From Scalesia atractyloides (Eukaryota; Streptophyta; Magnoliopsida; Asterales; Asteraceae), in assembly GCA_947069175.1 (NCBI GenBank), contig CAMTDV010000023.1, forward strand, positions 84,826,391 through 84,890,390: 64,000 nucleotides of DNA. Direction: 5' to 3'. The translations under genes and the position numbers were made by a program. Each line of letters opens with the position of its first letter. The stretch's first letter is position 1. Positions 48,314 to 59,389 of the stretch are shown here, in pieces. The notes under the pieces were generated by a model, which was given only the letters and a program-made list of their open reading frames with translations, was not told the DNA's origin and did not search any database.

Positions 48314-48812
48314 TGTGATATCCCGGGTTTTTCGGATAACTTAAACGTAGTACTTGTCAAACTAATTACGTGCTATGTGAACGAACGTGTACGAATTAAA
48401 TGAATACGTGATGTGTGTTGTGTGATTGTTTTAGTAATTGAATAATTAGAGTAGATATGTACACGAACTGAACCGAACCGCGACACGAACCAACTTGATT
48501 CATTGTGACTCTAGGAGTTAACAAAGTTTAAACCTTGAACCCAAGTCTTCGGCTAAAAGAAAACAAGGATCAAACCCGAAATCGCAAACACAAACCGAGA
48601 TCAAACCTAGACTTAAAACTCTAACTACTCGGCCGAGAACAACCTAAACCGAAAACCATTGCATGCAAAACCTAAAACTATTCGGCCAAGATCAAAACCA
48701 AACCAACCCACCCTAGTCCTTGGCCGCGAGATCAAACCCAAACCAAACTAACTCACCCTAGTCTCTCGGCCACAAGCTCCAACTAAAACCGCGACCCTTA
48801 TCATCTTGTGCG

Positions 48813-48824
48813 CCTATATATATC
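48813..48824 (+). promoter_or_regulatory. TATA-like box in element D
   Basis: 'cctatatatatc' about 500 bp into the element, ahead of an 'acaaaaccctaaag' leader-like stretch. Consistent with the U3/R boundary of an LTR promoter. Confidence 0.5.
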
Positions 48825-50700
48825 ATCCATTGCATGCTCCTTCAAAATACACAAAACCCTAAAGGTTCAACAGCCGTCGGCAGCCCTTGTTCGCTTCTCC
48901 TTCTCGGTCGCAGCAGCAGCAATCATCACCATCATCATCTCCTCGATCGCTAGCCACCTCGTTCTTCATCACCTTGATCTAATCAGCCTTTGTTATTCCA
49001 TTCGGTCGCGAGATCAGCCGTTGATCAGTTCCTCGATCACAAACAATCTACTTCATCATCACCTCTCGGCCGCAAGCATTGTTGATCACCGTTTCCTTAA
49101 CATACTCACGGTTCGTTTACCTTACCGTTAAAAGATTTGAATTTGTCATATCATATTCGGAATATATTTGTGATGATTGTGTTGTTTTCGGATTATAAGT
49201 GTTGTAAATAATCGGCTGTTTTGATTGTTGTTCATGTGCATGATTGTTTTCGGAAATCATAAGTTGCAAGTATGTTTTGTTTGTAAAAACTAGAAGTAAG
49301 AACTAGGGTTTGCATGGATAGGTTATTCGTATTAATCTATGATTAGAAATCAGTTCTTGGTCGCCTAGGTTAATCGCATGAACGGGTTATACGAGTTTAT
49401 GATAAAGATATGCTGAAAACAGTCTGCTGAATAATAGTTACAGCCGACTTCATCTGGCTGTAACTCGGTCGTTAGTTGTCGAAAAACGGATTTTCTGATG
49501 TCTAGAACGTAGAGATTTGAATAAGGAATCTAATGGCGCTGGATTCATAATTTTCTGAAGTCGTTTGATATTTTTAAAGGGCCAAATAAGTTCAGTAACT
49601 AAAACTGTGAAAATCCTGAAATTTTGTTAGTTGTTTATCGAGTTGGATTTTAAAATCAGTAGGGAGTTGAGTCATGATTTTTGTACAGCAACTAGGTATG
49701 GAAATTTCCGGGCAACTCCAACTGGAATTTTGTTAATTGGACGATCAGTGATTTTTAAATAAATTCTTCCGTGGACTGCAGTCAGAAAGCAGTAAATCTG
49801 ACTGCAGCCTGGTATATTAATATTTATGGTTAATTGGTAAAGATTTAGGACTTGGAAAATTTATATAAATTTCTATGGTATAAATGTCACCTACTGTAAA
49901 AATATGGGAATTTTTGGAAGGTTAGAACTATTTTATAAAAATCCTAGAAAACAGCTGGATTATGAGTGTTAAGCTGAAATTGATAACTTGTGATTGTGTG
50001 CACCAAATTGTGGCATGAATTGGTTTATGGTTATGATAAGTTGTTTTAATCACTAGGATCACATGAGGATACTTGCATGCATGTTTGAGTGTTAGATATG
50101 TTGTTTGTGTGTATCACTTGTGCGTGAATTACGTGTAGAATTTGTATTGGTGTGTTCACACACTAACTTGGAATTAATTGGTTTGTTAGGACGCAACTAG
50201 CGGTCCCATCTCTTATAACTTCTTTTGCTACACTAACCGAGCAACAAAAGGTGAGTTCACGGCCCCTAACTTTATCCGGTTTTTTAAACAACAGGGGGAG
50301 AAACATGTATACACTCTCAAACTCAAACTCTTTACGTTATACGAATTTAACGTCACATAACTACTCGGTAACTAAGTTAATGTTAATGTAATGTTATGGT
50401 CACTAAGCAGCTTTATCACTTAAGTCCTCGTCAATCTCTCGGATCGTTAGTATTGGGTTTAATAGCGGGGGAGTTATAAGTAGTACTACAGGGCCCGACA
50501 AGCCCCATCCGAGCTAGTCGCGCTAGCCGACCGGGTATGGTCAACGGGTGAATAATTCGGCCTAACCTCGCCATGGTCATGTGATAGGCCTGGCAAAACG
50601 GAGGCACAACAGTCAGCTTCGATCGCGAACTCTTACGTGACATAACTTTAGGCTAGCTACCTATATATATTAACATTGAACTTAATTACGAATCAACTGT

Positions 50701-50903
50701 ATTATTCCGGGTTTGGAATAATGGAAACAACAACTTAATATTCCGGGTTTGGAATATTGGAAACAACAACTTAATATTCCTGGTATGGAATATTGGAAAC
50801 AACAACTTAATATTCCGGGTTTGGAATATTGGAAGCAACAACTTATTATTCCGGGTTGGAATAATGGAACCAATACGTTATCCCGGGTTAGGGATAACGG
50901 AGA
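50701..50903. repeat. Palindromic 36-bp minisatellite in element D
   Basis: Five tandem units ('...ttccgggtttggaa...tggaaacaacaactta'), then a diverged sixth. Each centre is an inverted repeat: ATTATTCC/GGAATAAT, ATATTCC/GGAATAT (three units), TTATTCC/GGAATAA, and finally GTTATCCC/GGGATAAC. Arm changes are matched on both sides. Confidence 0.85.
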
Positions 50904-51349
50904 AAACAAACTATAATCGAACAAACGAATTTATGAAAACCTGTGAACTCACTCATCTTTAATGTTGACACTTGTTTCTTTACATGTTTCTCAGGACGCT
51001 AGGAGCTCTAGGTGCACGCACATGCATTGAACAAGACATCTTTTATCGAGTCTTATTTATTAATATTGTTTTGGGATTTTTCATTTGTTTTGGCGTTTGT
51101 GTTGGCGCCCGCTTCACTGCTTATTTATGCTTCCGCTCAAACTTTAAAACTGATGCTTCTGCTAAATATTGGTAACTAATTTAGACAATATAAAATCTAC
51201 AACAAATGATTTTGGAACACGTATTATCAAATCATATAGAGTCGTTCGATGTACTAGTGTTTCAGATTCTGGTTTGTTCACACGCCTCGCGGTAAAACTC
51301 CGCAAGTGGAAATTGAGGGTGTGACAATCCTCCCTCCAATATTTTAATT

Positions 51350-51463
51350 AACAATATGCCTCACGTCCGGATAGTTAATTCAATTTAACAAATTACTCTC
51401 TTTTTAGGTTCATTAGTTATATGAATGTAAAAAAGGATGTTTTTTATTTAAATAAATGAAAAT
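51350..51463. other. Spacer between LINE target site and copia LTR
   Basis: AT-rich, no feature. Confidence 0.5.
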
Positions 51464-51718
51464 TGTTATAAATAAACTATTATGGTGACTATCCATATTC
51501 TAACTCCCGTCTCTTCGTATCTTTTGTATTAATGTAACATTCTAACTCCTGTCTCTTCATGTCCTTTGTATTAATGTAAGAACACTATATATAGAGGTTC
51601 CTTGTATTGTATCATTACATCTCAATGAATTATAATCATCTATCATATCTTTCTCTATGTGTTCCTTTGATACTTGTTCTTATGTTCATATACTAGTCGC
51701 TAGTAGGCCGTTGTTTCA
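51464..51718 (+). repeat. Copia 5' LTR
   Basis: Starts TGTTATAAATAAAC, ends ...ccgttgtttca. Matches 62232-62488 closely. Contains 'ctatatataga' as a TATA-like box near 51589. Confidence 0.85.
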
Positions 51719-51720
51719 TA

Positions 51721-51740
51721 ACACGTTATCAGCACGAACG
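51721..51740 (+). promoter_or_regulatory. Putative primer-binding site
   Basis: 'acacgttatcagcacgaac' directly after the 5' LTR, a position and sequence typical of plant copia elements primed by a tRNA fragment. The tRNA was not identified here. Confidence 0.5.
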
Positions 51741-52724
51741 TGCTCTATGTGTTTTGCCACCCTAGGTATCCATTTTTTCTTGCCATTGATGTGCATTATT
51801 TTCCAGCCTAACTCAATCTCGCACGTTGAGAAAGCAAGCCAATAATTATCCAAAATGATGAAAGATGGGTTTCTTATGCGATGGAAAGTTGGAAACCGTA
51901 GATTCGTAGCCACTACTGACAAAACGTTTGATCTTCGGATCTGCAATCTCTACTAATAAAGGTATGATTCTTCGTATGATTATTTCATATTATATTTGAT
52001 GATGATACATCAATATTACTTGTAGCACTTATTAATATACATATATAAACTTAAAACTGATCATTACTAAAAATTCTAGGATGTAGTCTCATGATTGAAC
52101 TCTTATCTATAATTTTTTTCATTTGCTTTTAGAAGTTATTATATATATATTAGTATGTTGTATTCATCAGGATTTAGATGTTGCATCATAAATTATGACG
52201 TTACAATTGACTAATTCATCTTTTTTCTAATACTCATTATTAATTGAATAACTTTAGTTTTCGTTGACGACGACGATATTACGTATATTTATTTTATTTT
52301 TCTCTTTTACAAATGATCACTTCTATTATTCTAAATTGGCTGATTTATCATTTAATTAGTTAATTGAATTATAATATATATTGTCTAGGACTCTTACAAT
52401 CTAGTGATGCTCATCTGCATATTCCTTGAGCTACCATAATCATATATTTATGCTTCTTTATTAACCTTGTTAAGTTGTAAATAAAATTGTTGAATTATTT
52501 TGATTTGAGGAAGTTAATTTGCAATCTGGAGAATATTATATGTGTAACATTCGTCGAAAACGGGTTTCAAAACCCGCTTCGTTTAATAATCAAGTATTCA
52601 ATTATAAGTTTCGTTGCGTATGTATTGTTCAGATTATTTTAAATAATACATAATTAATAAACATTTTAGAATTTAAAAACCATAACTAATAAATAATAAT
52701 AATAAGTAAATAAAAAATAAAATA

Positions 52725-52790
52725 GAGTCGCCGGGTCTCGAACCCGGGTCTCCCGCAAGCACAAACACACACCACACCACTCCGCCACAC
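52725..52790 (-). other. Antisense tRNA-like module of element B
   Basis: The minus strand has A-box 'tggcggagtgg' and B-box 'ggttcgagacc', both fitting the Pol III consensus (TRGYNNARNNG, GGTTCGANNCC). CCGGG/CCCGG pair across a 7-nt TTCGAGA loop as in a true T-arm. No anticodon arm of normal form is evident. Confidence 0.65.
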
Positions 52791-53056
52791 ACTTCACTTG
52801 TGTTAAATACAGAAACAAATAACACTTAAAGTAAAATCCGAAAGTCAAAACCGGTAATCAGCGCGCCCAGAACTCGCAGTCGCCGGAAAAACCGAGCTTT
52901 CCGCAATTGTGGCTATTTTCCTTTGACTGAAACGCGTAAACTGATTTCGACATCAGTTATAACCGATGCCTAACAATCAATTTCAGTCAAAACCGTCAGA
53001 AATCATTGACCGCGAACCTTGATCTTAATTCAAACCCAAATCAGCCTGTTCCTCCT

Positions 53057-53064
53057 TATAAATA
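53057..53064 (+). promoter_or_regulatory. TATA box of element B
   Basis: 'tataaata' about 515 bp from the element start, followed by a C-rich leader. Probable Pol II LTR promoter. Confidence 0.6.
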
Positions 53065-53521
53065 CCCACTCAAACTTCTTGTAAACCTTTCGCTCAGAAC
53101 CACGCTCACTTCCTGAAGCTTTAGTCCTTTCAGAGCACGTCGCCGGAGATTCTCGCACTCGCCGGAATATCCCCGGAGAACCGAAGCCTTACTCCTAATC
53201 GGTAAAATCATCTAAACCTTTCTTGCTATCTCTTGATTAGTAATCTAATTGCTCAACATAATAATCGAAACTGTTAAAACAGTTCACTCAGCCGAAAATC
53301 GCAATCAGAGCCGACGAAATCTTGCCGGAAATCTGAAGAAAACTCTCTGTTTTGGTTTGCTTACCATATTACTTAATCTTCTTTTTCTATTCTATTTCAA
53401 TCAATTATAAGTTTGTTGGTCGATTAAGCAAAACAGTCGGGTTCACGGTTCTGTGTTCTTCTTAATGAAGAAGACAAAGTTTAAGTTGTATATTAATGTA
53501 ATTAAAATCGAGTATTTAACC

Positions 53522-53594
53522 GGGTTAGACACACAGTCCAGCGGTGGACTTTGTGCAAATACAAAACACACGTCCTGGGTTCGAATCTCGCATG
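53522..53594 (+). other. tRNA-like module B1
   Basis: gggttagacac, hairpin CACACAGTCC/GGACTTTGTG (9 of 10 pairs), then B-box 'gggttcgaatc'. Confidence 0.7.
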
Positions 53595-53690
53595 CTACCG
53601 ACTTTCTGAAATAAAACCAACATTTTTAAAAACCTATTCAGATCAATTCACAGTATGTATATAAGAGGAATATAATCCAGTAGTTAAGCA

Positions 53691-53765
53691 GATTAGACAC
53701 ACAGCCCAACTGGTTAGGCTGTGTGCACTCGAACCGAAGGTCCCGAGTTTGACTCCGGGTCTCTG
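53691..53765 (+). other. tRNA-like module B2
   Basis: gattagacac, hairpin CACACAGCC/GGCTGTGTG (9 pairs), then T-arm-like 'cccgagtttgactccggg'. Exactly 169 bp after B1. Confidence 0.7.
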
Positions 53766-53859
53766 CAACCGGTTCGGCCATATTAAAACATTTTTAATAA
53801 AAACTAAATAAGGTTAAAGTCAGTTAGTATATATGTATAATTAAAACCAAGAATATATC

Positions 53860-53936
53860 GGGTTAGACACGTAGCTCAGTTGGTAGAGCTGCGTGCACGT
53901 ATACGAGAGGTCTTGAGTTCGAACCTCACTCACCGC
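53860..53936 (+). other. tRNA-like module B3
   Basis: gggttagacac, hairpin CACGTAGCTC/GAGCTGCGTG with A-box 'tagctcagttgg', then T-arm-like 'tgagttcgaacctca' containing GTTCGAACC. Exactly 169 bp after B2. Confidence 0.75.
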
Positions 53937-54944
53937 ATAGAATAAACACAGTCTAACCGGTCAGACCCGGTCAAACCTGACAAAGTCAACCCTTTTTAAT
54001 TTTATTTTTGTTTATTTATTTAATTTAAAAATTATTTAAAAATACTTAAAAATAAGGTTCTTAAAAATAAAATTTTGCATTTAACCCACAAAAATAAATC
54101 TAAAAATCTCATTAAAGAGCACTAATTAAAAATAATAATCTCAAATAAAATCTATTTATTTAATCGAATCATGTCGTTATTATTTAGGTTAGTTTTCCCT
54201 CGTCGGTTGAATCATAATATTCGTGCGCATTCATTTTCATCAAGAAACGCATCCACTGTGAGTGAATCTCTACAAATTCCCCGTTTTAATCATATTTTGG
54301 GGTGTATCATGTGGCGTACCATTCTTCTATTTTATTTAAACACTTGTGCATACATCATATCCGTGATCAAATGTGTATCAATTATTGTGTGAATTATATG
54401 TAGATTGAATTTCATCATTTCAGTGCACGCATTTCATTAGGCCCATCAGTTCCCCGTGGGATACGGGTTGAGCATCAGGAGCCTCATTAGATCGGCTCCG
54501 TTTGATTGAGCCTTGATCTCAAATACATCATAATCTCATGTCATATACTCATCCAAAGTGGTTTGTGATTGTTTACATATATGTTTGCTCACATGTGATT
54601 AATGCACGAATTTTCCTTATTAAATAAAACAAGAAATTAGTTAAAATGTTTTATCAAGGTTCACTCGCCAACTTTTGTTGACCCAAAATCTCCCTCGTTT
54701 TACACATGATACAGGTGATCCAGCTGAGACAGGAAACACTTAGGAAGGCCTAGAAGAATAAACAAGTTTATGCTTTGGAATAATTATATAGTTTCATTTT
54801 CTTGTAATTGTATGTATTTTGTTTTGGATATTTAAGTTTGTAATTTGAATTTAATAAATATGAAAATCTTAGTAAATATCATGAGCTTTGGTGATAACCC
54901 AATTATGCCCCGACTTTTATTCCGCTGCGGGTCGGGGAGTGACA

Positions 54945-56922
54945 ATATGTGCTTTTAGAATTCATGAAAAACAATTAAATTCAATATTCAATATTACAAA
55001 GTATGAAACTGAATATTTATGGACTAAACAGTGCAATTGTATTAGGTATATATGCTTGTATTGGTGGTAATATGTACATGATGTATGTACTAGATTTTCA
55101 TTTTGTCTAGTTTATAATTTAAATGGATATGAATTTTGTAATTAATTGTTTTTATTAGTCATTGTTAATACATAGCATGCCAAAAGACTTTTACATAATT
55201 AGATATAAATGAGTTATGTGAGTAATGATCATTGGATACTAATCCTCTGTTTATAAACATCAATTGATTTAGTTTTAAATACACTATACAACTTATAATA
55301 CAATATATTATTATTATTGTTATAACATGATTATACAAATATCGTTTGGTACTTATACTAAGGTTAATGCTATAACAAATTTTGCATATAAGAAATTCAT
55401 ATAGTAGATTAATATTGCTAGATATCATTAATTGTTTTCAGAGAAACCATTTCTAGCGATGTCAGTACCTCTCATGCATTCATTATGCCATGTCATAATG
55501 TTTAACAATTTATTTGCATATTAACTATTACTATTGCTAGTATAAAATAGTGACTATTGCTATTGCTTCATATGTACAATGTGTAGACTTCTTATATGAT
55601 GTCAACAGTTGTTTAAATATCAATATTTGAGAAGAAAAAAAATGAGTATGTTATGTAATTCATCAGTATTACAATTTTCAAATAAAATTACCAAATACAA
55701 GTAATAAATGATCTAAGAACTTAAAAGAGATATGTGTTTAAATTTTAAGGTAAGTGTTCAAAATATATAAGATATTTTTATGTTTTGTTATACCATGATA
55801 AGTTATTACATAAATTATATGCGTTTTCTTATTAGTGATAAAAATGTTTCTTATTTTATAAAGGCCCGTTATAAGTTGTTTTTATATGATGACATGCTAT
55901 AAGGTCATGTATTGTATGATTTGTTACTATCTATACCTTGTATTCTATATGCTATCACTTCTTTGCATCGATAATACCGAATAGAACGACTAAACCAAAG
56001 TTGTGATTTATCGTCATTCTCATGAAAAAGTAGAAATATGCTTCGATTTGACACCCAAAGTGTCATACTCCTTGTATCTCATTATCAAGTATAAAAGAAA
56101 TATTATATGACTCGGACATATAATTACTTCTCAATTGACGTTATACAAAGAGAAGTTCATTTATAAGGGAAATCGGATAAAACAAATTTTGTTTGTCAAA
56201 CCTCAAATATACTCCTAAAGCAGCAATATCATTTAAAGGGTATAAACGGTTTGAAACGACTGTATATCTATATGTTCGAGAAAATAATGGAAAACTGTAA
56301 AAATTGTATGGTTTTACTCTGATTCATGAAGTGAATATATATTGATCATTGTAATCATGGGCATCATTGAGAAAATTTTAATGATGATCATATTAATAAT
56401 GAGATTGACCATTAGAAGTGCAACAATCATCATGTTAATAAGAGATCAAACTATCAGAAATTATAAGATAGCCAAGCTAATAGTGAGATCGAATATCAGT
56501 ATTATAATGATAGTCATGATGAGATCGGCCACCAAAAGTGGTAAACTAGTGATTACATAACACGATGGTTTGAACTTTGAAATTATAATATATTCTTCCA
56601 TATCTTATGTTTTGTATTACATACGTGCAAGCAATACATATACAATATCATAAACCATAAGTTTAGGGAGCTTAATTGTATGTTGGCGTGACCGGTTAGA
56701 CCACACCGAGCCAATAATGATGTGAAACTTAATGAATAACCAGAAGATTCCTCATGATAATTAAACATGTCATAGTTGCTCTCAACAAAAGTTAATTATT
56801 TACCAACCAAAGTAGGGTGTGAATCCCTAAAATATTATGGAATGAACGAAGTATGTATATATCCAAACATGATACCGTTTAGTGTTTTTAAATCGATGCA
56901 TCGTCTAAATGGTCATCAAATT
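54945..56922 (+). other. Copia internal DNA between elements B and C
   Basis: About 2 kb of the host copia element (gag side) that is too decayed to read as protein apart from the gag remnant at 56280-56560. Confidence 0.5.
56280..56560 (+). pseudogene. Copia gag 3' region remnant
   Basis: Imperfect repeats of 'atcattgaga-aattt-atgatgatcat' and 'agatcaaactatcagaa' give, in scattered frames, Asn/His-rich strings like those around a gag zinc-knuckle region. Too decayed to place the knuckle. Confidence 0.35.
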
Positions 56923-57336
56923 TGTCACACCCCGACCCGCAGAGGAAAAAGGTGATCGGGGCATGATTGGGTTTTCATCAAAGCTCATGACATTTATTAT
57001 AATGTTTCATATTTATTATTACAATTTTGAAGAAGATCATACAATCAAATCATACAAGTACAACATGTTCTATACATCTTTCTAGACTTCATTATTTTTC
57101 TTCTAAGGCACTTTCCTATGTGTTCCTTGCTTCATCCTGTCCACCTGTATCATGTGTAAAAATGGTTTTTGGGTCAACAAAAAGTTGGCGAGTGAATCCT
57201 ATGAAAACATTTAAACGTGTTTATTGTATTGATTATAAAATAAAGTGCATAACCACATATGAGTAAATATAGATGTAAATTTATTCACAAAACACATAAT
57301 ATTAAATATTGCACACACATATAACAAATGATTGTT

Positions 57337-57500
57337 TTGAGGCACACGTTGTTCAACTCGTCTCCCACGAGGAACTGATGGGCCTAATGAACGAGTTTTG
57401 AGGCACGCGTTGTTCAACGAACTGATGGGCCTAATGAATGAGTTTTGAGGCACGCGTTGTTCAACTCATCTCCCACGAGGAACTGATGGGCCTAATAAAT
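57337..57500. repeat. ~65-bp tandem repeat in element C
   Basis: Three copies of 'tgaggcac-cgttgttcaac...gaactgatgggcctaat' where A and B have a single copy, so a local expansion; the middle copy is shortened. Confidence 0.8.
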
Positions 57501-57983
57501 AATTTGCATACAACTTGACAATATGTAATACATCACAACAAACAATATTTACATTCTAAGTTTATATCATATAATGGATAGCACGAGTTTGAATAAGCGA
57601 ATTAATTTAAGCGACACATGATACACCCCAAAACATGAATAAAAAGGGGAATTGTAAGAATTCACTCACAGTGGTTGCGTTTCCTTGGATTGATGATGAA
57701 AGCGCACGAATTTGGATTTAACCATGAGAGAAACTAACCTAAATAGTAACAAAATGGTTCGGTAAATAAGTGGATTTTATTAACAATTTTAATAGGATTT
57801 TTAGATTTATTTTTGTGAGTTTAAGGTCATTTTCTAACGTTAAAAAATATTTTTTAAGTATTTTTAATTGATTTTTAAATAAAATAAATAAATAAAAGAA
57901 AATAAAAATTTTGACTTTTTGACCGTTGACCGAGCGTCGACCGTTGACCGGGCCGTTGACCGGGCGGACCGTGTTTATTATAC

Positions 57984-58060
57984 GCGCTGAGTGAGGTTCG
58001 AACTCGTGACCTCCCGTACGCGTGCACGCAGCTTTACCAACTGAGCTACGTGTCTAACCC
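57984..58060 (-). other. tRNA-like module C3
   Basis: Minus strand: gggttagacac, hairpin CACGTAGCTC/AAGCTGCGTG (9 of 10 pairs), A-box 'tagctcagttgg', then 'gagttcgaacctc'. Confidence 0.7.
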
Positions 58061-58153
58061 GAAATATTTCTGTTTTTAATTATACTTATATACTATTTAG
58101 ATTAAATCATTTCTGTCTTTATTTAAAAACTTGATAATTGCCAGAATCGGTTA

Positions 58154-58230
58154 CAGGAGCAGGATTCGAACTCGTGACCTGTGGTTTAACTTTGCACACA
58201 GTCCACCGCTGGACTGTGTGTCTAACCTGG
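58154..58230 (-). other. tRNA-like module C2
   Basis: Minus strand: ggttagacac, hairpin CACACAGTCC/GGACTGTGTG (10 of 10 pairs), then 'gagttcgaatcctgc'. Confidence 0.7.
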
Positions 58231-58320
58231 TTAAAATACTGGTTTTTATTAAACTTAAATACTAACTGGAAGGTGTTCTGGGGCTTTTAAAAAAATTGAG
58301 ATTTATCACAGGACCCGGTT

Positions 58321-58393
58321 AAGCGCACGATTCGAACTCGGTATCGATAGCATGAAATGCACACAGTCCACCGCTGGACTGTGTGTCTAACCC
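58321..58393 (-). other. tRNA-like module C1
   Basis: Minus strand: gggttagacac, hairpin CACACAGTCC/GGACTGTGTG (10 of 10 pairs), then 'gagttcgaatcgtgc'. Nearly identical to C2 in the stem, so modules duplicate within elements. Confidence 0.7.
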
Positions 58394-58704
58394 GAGATAT
58401 AACCCGATTTATATTAAATATATACACAACCTAAACTTCATCTTCTTCGTTAAAACAACCCAGAACTCTCAACCCGACTGTTAGCCCACATAATTTCGAT
58501 TCCCAGTTTTAAACAAATGCATATGAACAGTATTGAAGAAAGTTAAATGTTTGTACCGATTGGGCGAGGTGTTAGACCTTTCGGTTTAACTCCGAAAGAA
58601 AATTCCGGTTGACTTCCGATGAACTCCGGTGAAACAGAGACTGGTTTTCACAATTCGGTGAGAGTGTGGTTATGAATTGAACAAGATTTACAATCTTCGG
58701 ACTT

Positions 58705-58713
58705 GATATTTAT
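58705..58713 (-). promoter_or_regulatory. TATA box of element C
   Basis: Minus strand 'ctataaatat' at the position equivalent to 53057 in B. Confidence 0.55.
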
Positions 58714-58978
58714 AGTTAACATGTTCGACAGTTTTCGGTCAAGTGATTTAATCATCCTTCGGTTATGATTTTTACGATTTTGAATGAGTGGCTTTAAGGT
58801 TTTTGGTTATAACTGACGTTAATCGTCAATTACACTTGCTTGATTCCGGAGTCAAAGGAAACGGTCGTAAATCCGCGTATTTTCCAGCGACTGCGGATTT
58901 GGGTGCGCTGGTTACCTACTGTTGAGTTTCGAGTTTTATATTAAGTATTAATTGTTTCAGTATTATTCCAAACTAAGC

Positions 58979-59045
58979 GTGTGGCGGAGTGGTGTGTTGG
59001 TTGTTTGGTGAGCCGGCTGACCCGGGTTCGAAACCCGGCAGCCTC
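58979..59045 (+). other. Antisense tRNA-like module of element C
   Basis: A-box 'tggcggagtgg' and B-box 'ggttcgaaacc' with perfect Pol III consensus, and a T-arm-like CCGGG/CCCGG stem around TTCGAAA. Lies on the opposite strand to the element, as in A and B. Confidence 0.7.
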
Positions 59046-59389
59046 TTTTATTTTTTTATTCTCTTATTTTTATTATTTATCAATTATGGTTTAAAATTCT
59101 AACATTGTTTATTAATTATGTATCGTTTAAAATTAAAATAAACAATATATACGCGACGAAAATTTTGACTGACTATTCGGTTAATAAACGAAACGGGTTT
59201 TGAAAAACCCGTTTTTTGACGGATGTTACAAAATTTACAACTTGAAGTTGTGTGTAGCTTGCTAATGAGATTGCAAGCATATTATTCCATATTATCATTA
59301 TTATGGTGGTTATAACATTGAATTTAATTTCCTTGTTACTAATGATTATTGGAATAAGTATTTAACTTTCTAAATAGTTAAGACACAAA

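Larger units (their letters stand above)
48314..51326 (+). mobile_element. LTR-like element D (3013 bp)
   Basis: Begins TGTGATATCCCGGG and ends GAGGGTGTGACA, flanked by the 5-bp duplication ATCCT (48309-48313 and 51327-51331), as for LTR-retrotransposon integration. No protein-coding domain and no second LTR were seen, so it is probably a large solo LTR or a LARD-like element. A TATA-like box 'cctatatatatc' lies at 48813-48824, followed by a C/T-rich leader. It carries a palindromic minisatellite at 50701-50903. Confidence 0.8.
46978..51340 (-). mobile_element. 5'-truncated L1-type LINE, split by element D
   Basis: Flanked by the 9-bp duplication ATTTTAATT (46969-46977 and 51341-51349), with the poly-A tail visible as a T-run at 46976-46983. 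On the minus strand the element starts at about 51340 with NIGGR (51340-51327), is interrupted by element D, and continues ITLIKPVIESL at 48313. Removing D and one ATCCT copy makes this junction read through in frame. Later regions hold the RT C-terminus and the zinc-binding domain, with frameshifts between. Confidence 0.85.
52543..54944 (+). mobile_element. LTR-like element B with tRNA-like modules (2402 bp)
   Basis: Starts TGTAACATTCGTCG, ends GGGGAGTGACA, flanked by the 5-bp duplication ATATG (52538-52542 and 54945-54949). No coding domain and no paired LTRs, so probably a solo LTR of a gypsy-type element. A TATA box is at 53057. It carries an antisense tRNA-like module near the 5' end and three forward modules 169 bp apart. 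Family members are A and C. Confidence 0.9.
56923..59230 (-). mobile_element. LTR-like element C with tRNA-like modules (2308 bp)
   Basis: Reverse orientation: on the minus strand it starts TGTAACATCCGTC and ends GGGGTGTGACA. Flanked by AAATT (56918-56922 and 59231-59235). Same family as B, with the same TATA position (about 58705-58713), three forward tRNA-like modules and one antisense module. It inserted in the same copia element as B. Confidence 0.9.

Noticed and set aside
53860..53936. Calling the tRNA-like modules functional tRNA genes
   Set aside because: D-arm- and T-arm-like parts and Pol III boxes are present, but the D-hairpin is extended to 10 bp and no proper acceptor stem or anticodon arm can be drawn, and they sit at fixed places in a repeat family.
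56342..56560. 72-codon Ile/Met-rich frame
   Set aside because: Shadow frame of low-complexity decayed copia gag sequence.
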